A DNA stretch of 64,000 bases from Rhodospirillales bacterium BBD 1991-14 (GTDB lineage: Bacteria; Pseudomonadota; Alphaproteobacteria; Kiloniellales; Kiloniellaceae). The DNA lies in the NCBI GenBank assembly GCA_001657395.1, contig LYSY01000010.1, positions 120,169-184,168 of the forward strand, read 5' to 3'. The notes beneath the pieces are model-generated. The model searched no databases. It was not told the DNA's origin and saw only the letters and a list, made by a program, of their open reading frames with translations. This document shows, piece after piece, positions 56,267 through 64,000 of the stretch (its first letter is position 1; each line of letters begins with the position of its first letter). A program made the position numbers and the translations under genes.

Positions 56267-57619
56267 TTAGAAAAGCTCCCCGTTGGCGCGCCGGCAGACC
56301 AACCTGCGCGGCCGCCCCAGAGCGACCAGTCCATGCAGGACATCCCCCAGGTCCCTGTCTTTCAGGAGGTCCGGACGGGCGAAAAACCGCGAGATAGACA
56401 GGTCCTCCAGATCCTCTATCCCCACACCGAACATCCGGCCGGCCGCGCCGTTGATGAAGCTGACGCGCCCAGCCGCATCGGTCGTCACCAGGGCATCGAA
56501 GGCGTTCTTGGCAACGGCACCCATCAGCCTTTCGGTCCGGCGGCGCGCCACTGTCTCGCTCACCAGGCGGGCGGCGACCTTGCGGAAGCGCAGCATCAGC
56601 GCAAGACCGGCCGCCCCGAAGGAGGCAAGCGTAAAGGGCACCACATCCAGAACCATCGGCAAGGCCGCCTGCAACCCGACAGCACCGCCCCAGAGCACGA
56701 CATTGCCGGCCCCCAGGGCAACGGCAAGGGCGCGGCCATCACGAAAGCGCAGCCCGGCCAGCAGCAGCCCCAGCGCAAAGGCCGGCACCGCCAAGCCAAG
56801 CACCCAGAACGGGAGCCGTGACAGAGCCCGGTTCAGCAGCAGGGACTGTGCGGCCAGCATCTGTACTTCCACCCCCGCCAGCACCCGGTGGCGCGGGACC
56901 GACAGGATGTCGCCCAGTTCGATGGCCGTTGCCCCGACCACGACAGGCCGTCCGCGCAGCAGGGCCGGATCGACGTCACCGCGCGCCACGTCGACAAAGG
57001 AGAAGCGGGTGAAGGTCCCGGGATCGATACCGTAGTCGATAAGAAACCTGTCCGAGGCCCCCGTCTCCACGCCCGCAATAGCAGCCGCCATTGCCGGCAA
57101 CCGACCCTCCTGCCAGGGATAGGAAAGCGAGAACTCGCGGATCAGCCCGTCGGAACTGGGGATGAGATTGGCCGAGGCCAGGGACGTCGCGGCGGAAAAA
57201 CGCGCAAGCGGCCCCGCGTCGATGTAGCCGCCCAGCGATTCGCTCCACTGCCGGAAGCCGGCCATGGTGGTCCGGCCCTGCCGGCGTTGAAGGGCGGACT
57301 CCAATGCGGCGTCTTCTTCCTCCTCCGAGGCGAGGCTGAACTCCACGTCCAGGTAGACCTGGCCGGCCCCTGCAGCCGTCAGCCGGTCCAGCAGCAGCGC
57401 GTGCAGAGACCGCGGCCAGGGCCAACGGCCGATCTCGTGAATCGATTGAGGGTCTATTTCAATGAGCACCGGGGCCGGGTCCGCAGCGCGCTGCAGAAGG
57501 CTCATGCGCAGGTCGATGAGCGGGCGTTCGAGCGGTTCGAGCGCACCGCCGGCGAGCGCAACCAGGGTCAGGAAAGACGCCAGGGCGCCGGTCGCCAGAG
57601 GCCGCAGTAGGGCCGTCAT
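56267..57619 (-). pseudogene. CHASE2 and PAS sensor part of the interrupted kinase gene
   Basis: The 450-codon frame has an N-terminal helix (about 8-28), an extracellular CHASE2 domain (DPAPVLIEIDPQSIHEIGRWPWPR at about 47-70 is diagnostic, here read in parts), and three membrane helices at about 270-340. A PAS domain then runs up to the stop after RRANGELF. The TAA at 56269-56267 cuts the PAS domain. The next codons (ADLAV, then SELVEETRR) continue it in frame. Intact, the protein would be about 740 residues. Confidence 0.75.
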
Positions 57620-57667
57620 CGGGGAACCCCGGCGCCCGCCTAGGCGCGCACTGTGACGGACGACACT

Positions 57668-58615
57668 CTAGTCTTTGTCGTCGTCATCGTCGCGGTCGCT
57701 GCCACTATCCCGATCGCCCCCATCACGGTCGCCCCCGTCCCGACCGCCGCCATCCCGATCGCCGCCGTCCCGATCGCCACCGTCCCGGTCGCCGCCGTCA
57801 CGGCCGCTGCCGTCACGGTCGCTACCGTCACGGTCGGCATCACCCTCGTCCGCGTCGCGACCCTCCGAGTCCTCACGACCGCTGTCTTCAGAAGTCTCGT
57901 CGTCGACATCGTCTTCGCCGGTGCGATTGGAGTCTTCTTCAGCGGCATCGTCATCCACCGCGCCGCTGCGGCTTTCGGCAGGCGGGCCGGCCGAACCGGC
58001 TTCGACCTCCACACCGGCTCTCTCGCGTGAAGCGCGCGCCTTCTGGCCGGCGGCAACGTCGCGGCTTTCGCCGCTGCGCGTGTCGGCAACCGAGACCCGG
58101 CCTTCGCTGACCGAAACCTCGGTTTCGCTTTCACCCACGTCGACCGAGAACTGCGTACCCTTGACGGCAGCGACCACATAGGGCGTCCGCACGGCAAAGC
58201 TGCCGCTCGGCCTTTTCTCCACCGTGTAGATGGCAAGCCCCGAGGCCTGATCGGTTTCCGTAACCCCCGCGCCGGTGACACGGGCGGCAACCACCACGCT
58301 GGTCGAAGCCCGCAGTTCGATCCGGTCGAGCCCACGGGCCACCACCGCGCTGCCGTCGGCACCGGTGCGGATCTCCGAGCCGTCGGGCAGACGGGCGCCG
58401 GCTTCCAGAGCGCGCCAATCACCGCCACCGGCCTCGCTGCGCCAGAGCACCTCGCCACTGCGCGCGAGCACCGTCCATTTGCCGCCCGAGAGTGCCGTTG
58501 TTGGCCGCAAGGCCGTGGCGGCGAGCAAGGCGCAGAGCAGGATTGCCGCCAAGGCAGCAATCTGGCGGGTCCGGATTAGTCGCAGGGCAGCGCTGCCGAA
58601 GATCAAGTTGCACAC
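57668..58615 (-). CDS. FecR-domain protein with Asp/Gly/Arg-rich tail
   Basis: The 315-residue protein has an N-terminal hydrophobic signal or anchor (about 18-40) and a FecR domain (LPDGSEIRTGADGSAVVARGLDRIELRA in parts, then FAVRTPYVVAAVKGTQFSVDVG). The C-terminal 110 residues are acidic and end in DRDGG repeats and DDDDDKD. FecR proteins relay envelope signals to sigma factors, but many are orphan. The start is a GTG at 58615; a TTG three codons on has better spacing to GGGAG. It precedes the CHASE2 gene. Confidence 0.8.
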   Translation of the reverse strand: MCNLIFGSAALRLIRTRQIAALAAILLCALLAATALRPTTALSGGKWTVLARSGEVLWRSEAGGGDWRALEAGARLPDGSEIRTGADGSAVVARGLDRIELRASTSVVVAARVTGAGVTETDQASGLAIYTVEKRPSGSFAVRTPYVVAAVKGTQFSVDVGESETEVSVSEGRVSVADTRSGESRDVAAGQKARASRERAGVEVEAGSAGPPAESRSGAVDDDAAEEDSNRTGEDDVDDETSEDSGREDSEGRDADEGDADRDGSDRDGSGRDGGDRDGGDRDGGDRDGGGRDGGDRDGGDRDSGSDRDDDDDKD

Positions 58616-58816
58616 TCCCAGGTACGCCGCGGTCCGCCGGCCAAGGGCGGCATCCGCTCCGCTCGCGCCGGGTCCAGCGACCTTGGAGGGCGCCCACCGG
58701 CACCATCAGGTTGTAAGCGGTAAGGCTTAACAAGGCGTTATATCCCTCTACCCAGGGGCGATGACAGCGCACAGGCTGGCTCAGTGCCTAAGCCCAAGGG
58801 CCTGAAGCACGGCGGT

Positions 58817-59791
58817 CTACTTGTTCTTACCCTTGCCGTTGCCGCCGCCGTTACCGCCACCGTTGCCGCCGCCGTTGCCACCGCCGTTGCCGCCGCCGTT
58901 GCCACCGCCGTTACCGCCGCCGTTGCCGCCGCCGTTGCCACCGCCGTTACCGCCGCCGTTGTCACCGCCGTTGCCGCCGCCGTTGCCACCGCCGTTGCCG
59001 CCGCCGTTGCCACCGCCGTTGCCGCCGCCGTTGCCGCCGCCGTTGCCGCCGCCGTTGCCGCCGCCGTTGCCATTGCCGGCCCCCTTGCCGGTCGCGCTTT
59101 CGCCGGGCGCTTTGTTCTGCCCCGGAGCCGTGGCCTTGCCGGGGGCGGCGCCAGACTTACCCGGAGACCCCGGTTGATCGGCTTCGCTTACGTCAACGCC
59201 CGGCTCCGCCCGGCTTGACCGCGCCGCCTGGCCGGGGTTCACGTCCGCCGTGTCACCGGAACGGCGGTCCGCGACCGAGACCCGGCCTTCGCTCACAGAG
59301 ACGCTGGTCTCTTCTTCGCCCACATCCACGTCAAACTCGGTGCCTTTCACAACGGCAACGACGTAAGGCGTGCGCACGACAAAGGTGTCGGCAGGCCGCT
59401 TGTCGACGGAGTAGGTGGCCGAACCGGTCGGCTGATCGGTCTCCATGGCCCCCGTCGCTGTGTAGCGCGCAGCCACCACCACGGTGGTGTCGGCCCGCAT
59501 CTCGATACGGTCGAGGCCCTTGGCCACGACGACGCGGCCGTCATCGCCGGTTCGGATCTCGGAGCCGTCCGCGAGCCGCTGGTTGCGCTTCAGGTTCTCC
59601 CACGGACCCTGGCCCGGCGTTGCTCGCCACTGGGTCTGCCCGCGCGCCGCCAGCACCGTCCAATCCGAACCCGACAACGCGCCGCTCGACCCAAAGAGCA
59701 CGGCGGTCGCGAGGATTGCACTGATCGCCATGACAACGCAGGCAAACCGCCGCCTCGTCAGCATCTGGCCCGTACGACCGTGAATGCTCAT
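58817..59791 (-). CDS. FecR-domain protein with (GGGN)n tail
   Basis: The 324-residue protein has a signal anchor (about 15-40), then a FecR domain like the next gene: DWTVLAARGQTQW, LADGSEIRTGDDGRVVVAKG, VRTPYVVAVVKGTEFDVDVG and VSVSEGRVSVADRRSG. The tail is a 19-fold GGGN tetrapeptide repeat ending in GKGKNK. AGGAGC lies eight bases before ATG 59791. It is a paralogue of the neighbouring FecR gene with a different kind of tail. Confidence 0.82.
   Translation of the reverse strand: MSIHGRTGQMLTRRRFACVVMAISAILATAVLFGSSGALSGSDWTVLAARGQTQWRATPGQGPWENLKRNQRLADGSEIRTGDDGRVVVAKGLDRIEMRADTTVVVAARYTATGAMETDQPTGSATYSVDKRPADTFVVRTPYVVAVVKGTEFDVDVGEEETSVSVSEGRVSVADRRSGDTADVNPGQAARSSRAEPGVDVSEADQPGSPGKSGAAPGKATAPGQNKAPGESATGKGAGNGNGGGNGGGNGGGNGGGNGGGNGGGNGGGNGGGNGGDNGGGNGGGNGGGNGGGNGGGNGGGNGGGNGGGNGGGNGGGNGKGKNK
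58841..59068. repeat. 12-bp tandem repeat, 19 units, coding the (GGGN) tail
   Basis: The unit is GCC GCC GCC GTT on the + strand, with third-position variants (ACC, and one GTC that gives GGDN). All changes keep the frame. Such arrays tend to vary in copy number among strains. Confidence 0.92.
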
Positions 59792-59881
59792 CTTTCTGCT
59801 CCTGACACAGGCTGGGGGAAGGCGCGCGGAGGCGCCTTCAACCCGATCAGAAGAGACTAGAGAAAAAGGATAAACGATTTG

Positions 59882-59900
59882 CCTAGAAGATATATCTAGG
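59882..59900. promoter_or_regulatory. Palindrome upstream of the (GGGN) FecR gene
   Basis: CCTAGA, seven AT-rich bases, then TCTAGG form a perfect six-base inverted repeat about 90 bases upstream of the start. It may be an operator for the FecR/CHASE2 run. Confidence 0.4.
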
Positions 59901-60067
59901 ATTGAGTCATGCCGCCGAAAAGCGCGCTTTGAGGGAGCGGCATCGCAGCGTCCGGGCGGAGTTCTCCCGGCCGGCACAACTCTGCGCTCTTCACAGACGC
60001 CACCCGCTGAGTTCGGCAGCGAAAGGGACAGATTGCGCAGCGACAGCCCGCAGCCGCTCTCTAGCGG

Positions 60068-61891
<1,824 letters not shown>

Positions 61892-61947
61892 GATGTCTCT
61901 GTCCTTTCTCGCGTGCTTCGTTCCGCCGGATCGCGGCGCTCTGCCGA

Positions 61948-63315
61948 CTAGCCCTGCTTGGCGTCCTTGGCCGCCTGGCGCTCCTGCCGGAAGCGCGCGG
62001 CCCGGCCCTCGCGGACCTCCTGGTCGCTGCGCTCGACCGCCAGGGCGTCCTGCGGCACATCCTGCGTGATGGTGCTGCCGGCCCCGACAATGGCACCGGC
62101 CCCCACTGCGACCGGGGCGACGAGTGCCGTGTTGGAGCCGATGAAGGCTCCTGCACCGATTGCCGTATGATGCTTGGCGAAGCCGTCGTAGTTGCAGGTT
62201 ATGGTGCCGGCGCCGATGTTGGCCGCCGGCCCGACACTGGCATCACCAAGATAGCTCAGATGGTTCGCCTTGGCGCCGGCGCCAAGCTCCGCGTTCTTGA
62301 TCTCGACAAAGTTGCCGACGTGGGCCCCGGCACCGATGCGGGCCCCGGGGCGCAGGCGGGCGAAGGGACCGACAACGGCGCCATCGGCGACCTTGGCCCC
62401 TTCCAGGTGACAGAAGCTGCGAATCTCCACGTCGTCGCCCACGGTGACGCCGGGGCCGAAGAAGACAGAGGGGTAAACCGTCACGTCCCGGCCCAGGCGC
62501 GTGTCTGCCGAGAGCCAGACCGCCGCAGGGTCGATCAGGGTCGCACCGCCGGCCATCGCCTGACGGCGCAGCCGGTCCTGCATGGCGTCCTCGGCCAGGG
62601 CCAGGTCCTGGCGCGAGTTGACGCCCAGCACCTCCGCCACCGGCCCCTCCACCACGCCGGCCGGGCGACCCTCGTGATGGGCAAGGCCGAAGATGTCGGT
62701 GAGATAGTACTCGCCCTGTGCATTGTGGCTGTCCAGGCGATCGATCAGCTCGAACAGGCGACGGCCGGAGCCGATCACGATGCCGGCGTTGCAGAGACCG
62801 ATCTGACGCTGGGCCGAGTCCGCGTCGGCGTACTCGACGATCTTTTCGATCTTCTGATCGTCATCCAGGATGACCCGTCCGTACTGGGCCGGATCCTGGG
62901 GGCGGAAGGCCAGGCCGACGATGTCCGGCGCCGCAGGTTCGGCGCGCGCCGAGACCATCCGCTGCAGCGTCGCGGGCGTCAGCAGGGGCGTGTCGCCGAA
63001 GACCACCAGCACATCGGTCTCGACAAGACCCAACAGCGGCTCCAGCGCCTCCCGCGCCGCCGCGACGGCATGCCCGGTGCCCAGCGCCTGCTGCTGGATG
63101 GCGCAGCGGCTGGGGGCCGCAGCGGCCTCGACATCGGCCATTCCCGGCGCGATGACCACCACCGTCTCTTCCGGCGAGAGGGTGGCGACACTGGCCTGCA
63201 CGTGCCAGAGCATGGCTTTGCCGGCAACCGGGTGGAGAACCTTCGGCAAGTCGGATTTCATTCGGCTGCCTTTACCGGCGGCCAGGATTACGACGGCAAG
63301 TTTACGGGCGGGCAT
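61948..63315 (-). CDS. glmU: Bifunctional GlmU (glucosamine-1-P acetyltransferase / UDP-GlcNAc pyrophosphorylase)
   Basis: The 455-residue enzyme completes UDP-GlcNAc synthesis. The uridylyltransferase half starts LAVVILAAGKGSRMKSDLPKVLHP. The acetyltransferase half has left-handed beta-helix hexapeptide repeats (ADGAVVGPFARLRPGARIGAGAHVGNF in parts) and the KANHLSYLGDASVG and NYDG segments. The ATG at 63315 is chosen, since an upstream frame lacks GlmU homology. It probably shares a transcript with glmS. Confidence 0.97.
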   Translation of the reverse strand: MPARKLAVVILAAGKGSRMKSDLPKVLHPVAGKAMLWHVQASVATLSPEETVVVIAPGMADVEAAAAPSRCAIQQQALGTGHAVAAAREALEPLLGLVETDVLVVFGDTPLLTPATLQRMVSARAEPAAPDIVGLAFRPQDPAQYGRVILDDDQKIEKIVEYADADSAQRQIGLCNAGIVIGSGRRLFELIDRLDSHNAQGEYYLTDIFGLAHHEGRPAGVVEGPVAEVLGVNSRQDLALAEDAMQDRLRRQAMAGGATLIDPAAVWLSADTRLGRDVTVYPSVFFGPGVTVGDDVEIRSFCHLEGAKVADGAVVGPFARLRPGARIGAGAHVGNFVEIKNAELGAGAKANHLSYLGDASVGPAANIGAGTITCNYDGFAKHHTAIGAGAFIGSNTALVAPVAVGAGAIVGAGSTITQDVPQDALAVERSDQEVREGRAARFRQERQAAKDAKQG

Positions 63316-63397
63316 AGAAAGATCAGCAAGCCAAAGTGGATCGGACGCAAGTAACGGAAAAGAGAATCGGACTTCTGCGCTCAAAGCCCGTTTCCCG

Positions 63398-63428
63398 AAA
63401 ACGGCCGGAGACTGCCACAGGCCGTTTT
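63398..63428. terminator. Terminator-like hairpin in the glmU leader
   Basis: AAAACGGCC and GGCCGTTTT form a nine-base perfect stem with a 13-base loop. On the - strand it lies between the presumed glmU promoter and the gene, so it would be transcribed in the leader; on the + strand TTTTTC follows. Confidence 0.6.
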
Positions 63429-63456
63429 TCCTCAGCAAATCAACAATTGTTGCCGC

Positions 63457-63485
63457 TTATTACAGTCTGTTGCCGACTGTGACAA
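63457..63485 (-). promoter_or_regulatory. Promoter of glmU
   Basis: On the - strand TTGTCA, a 17-base spacer and TAATAA match the vegetative consensus. Transcription would start near 63450, leaving a leader of about 135 bases with the hairpin at 63398-63428. Confidence 0.6.
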
Positions 63486-63584
63486 CTGGTCCGGGACAAC
63501 TGATCCGGTCGGAAGCCTGCAAGGGCGGCGCAGGAAGCATCGTCCGGCATGCCCAGGCCCAGGTCCAGGCCCAGAATAGCTGAA

Positions 63585-63608
63585 GGCGGGTGCCGCTGGG
63601 CACCCGCC
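63585..63608. terminator. Hairpin after the histone-like gene
   Basis: A perfect ten-base stem (GGCGGGTGCC with GGCACCCGCC) has a four-base loop, 43 bases after the stop of the histone-like gene. Its T-run is poor on both sides (TTCTACTG or TTCAGCTA), so termination strength is uncertain. Confidence 0.55.
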
Positions 63609-63650
63609 TTCTACTGCTTTACACCAGAAAAGCCGAAATCGCGTCAGTAG

Positions 63651-64000
63651 TTAGCGGCGCGCCATGCCATTCCGGTAGGAACGCATGCGAGTCGCCCTGG
63701 CAATCGCTGCCATGCGATTTGCCGTCGACGGACGCGAAGAAGCCAAGCGAGACGCGATCAGGCGACGCGTTGCAAGGGCCTTGCGGGAAGGTGCCTTGCG
63801 CGCCGCCGTCTTGCGGGCCGTGGTCTTGCGGGTCGTCGATTTACGGGCGGCCGTCTTGCGAGCCGGGCTCTTACGAGCGGCGGTCTTGCGAGCGGTCGTC
63901 TTCCGCGCGGTGCTCTTCCGAACAATGCGCTTCTTGGCGGCCGTCTTGCGGACCGGACGCTTACGAGCGGCGGTCTTGCGAGCGGTCGTCTTCCGCGCAG
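63651..64000 (-). CDS. Histone H1-like basic repeat protein, C-terminal part (cut by window edge)
   Basis: The last 116 codons are visible. They encode ARKTA/ARKTT-type pentapeptide repeats (about 14 or more units with Lys at fixed spacing) and then a tail RRLIASRLASSRPST, ending MRSYRNGMARR. Such Ala/Lys/Arg-rich repeats resemble AlgP and bacterial histone H1-like DNA-binding proteins. The N-terminal part lies beyond the right edge. The 15-base repeat units are nearly identical at DNA level, so length may vary between strains. Confidence 0.75.
   Translation of the reverse strand, partial: ARKTTARKTAARKRPVRKTAAKKRIVRKSTARKTTARKTAARKSPARKTAARKSTTRKTTARKTAARKAPSRKALATRRLIASRLASSRPSTANRMAAIARATRMRSYRNGMARR

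Larger units (their letters stand above)
63316..63650. other. 335-base region upstream of glmU
   Basis: It holds a promoter for glmU (63457-63485), a terminator-like hairpin between that promoter and the gene (63398-63428) and a ten-base hairpin (63585-63608) after the histone-like gene. No coding frame is convincing. A short CCAGG-type repeat at 63551-63574 is of unknown meaning. Confidence 0.6.

Noticed and set aside
57155..57360. Possible start of a separate gene inside the CHASE2 frame
   Set aside because: The CHASE2 domain reads through without a break; internal starts have no ribosome site.
58821..59177. Pro/Leu repeat protein (PPPLPPPLPP) on the + strand
   Set aside because: It is the antisense reading of the (GGGN)n tail of the FecR gene.
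60000..60067. Hairpin AGCCGCT-CTCT-AGCGGCT as the glmS terminator
   Set aside because: The stem abuts the stop codon and has no T-run, so support is too weak.

Overview
This window is high-GC, gene-dense chromosomal DNA from an alphaproteobacterium, probably of the Rhodospirillales/Kiloniellales type (inference from gene content, not a database match). The pointers are purB, the F1-ATPase zeta subunit (DUF1476), purC, purS, purQ, purL, bolA, grxD and rpsD in one stretch, plus DUF1127, a SIMPL protein, class II DAHP synthase, CimA-type citramalate synthase and soluble PAS chemoreceptors. No rRNA, tRNA, prophage, CRISPR array or complete insertion sequence was seen.

Layout. 1-6.2 kb: pirin (cut by the window edge), a CinA-like protein, a lipoprotein, sfsA, map, and a trypsin-like protease beside a small gene resembling its N-terminal domain. 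6.4-17.3 kb: radC, then the purine and Fe-S block (purB, zeta subunit, purC, purSQL, bolA, grxD). It is interrupted by an NRDE protein, a SYLF protein and a MarR-type regulon whose palindromic operator occurs three times. 17.3-23.1 kb: accessory stretch with an AT-richer membrane-protein gene, a LysR regulator, a methyltransferase, an MFS transporter and secreted proteins. 23.2-30 kb: rpsD, arfB, a phosphatase, DUF4336, an SDR, trmJ and cimA. 30-41.3 kb: LysR, DUF1127, usp, DUF1287, a phosphotransferase, SIMPL, GFA, DAHP synthase, a nicotinate phosphoribosyltransferase, SufE and NAD synthetase. 41.3-44.5 kb: two paralogous cytosolic PAS-PAS chemoreceptors. 44.8-53.2 kb: a short gltX, cysS behind a Cys-codon-rich leader ORF, a GIY-YIG gene bracketed by inverted 30-bp elements, gor, cfa and gabD. 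53.4-59.8 kb: four tandem paralogues of an unrecognised secreted cysteine-rich family, a CHASE2/PAS/histidine kinase interrupted by one in-frame stop, and two FecR-domain proteins with low-complexity tails. 60-64 kb: glmS, glmU and the tail of a histone-H1-like basic protein.

Most notable: (1) a 30-bp element, pattern GTCA-N8-CTTG(A/T)-N8-TCCAT, present as two inward-facing pairs, one enclosing a GIY-YIG endonuclease gene and one nearly empty; (2) a probable leaderless cysteine leader peptide and alternative RNA stems ahead of cysS; (3) the four-gene cysteine-rich secreted family, in which one copy has lost two cysteines together; (4) the sensor-kinase gene split by a single TAA; (5) a self-contained MarR regulon with three matching operators.

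How the genes work together. purB, C, S, Q and L supply de novo purine synthesis, with FGAM synthase in its split PurS/PurQ/PurL form. BolA and Grx4 are partners in Fe-S handling, and SufE belongs to the same theme. GlmS and GlmU together make UDP-N-acetylglucosamine. The nicotinate phosphoribosyltransferase and NadE serve NAD synthesis. CysS, GltX and Gor link to cysteine and glutathione use. All functional calls come from reading the sequence and family knowledge; no searches were run.
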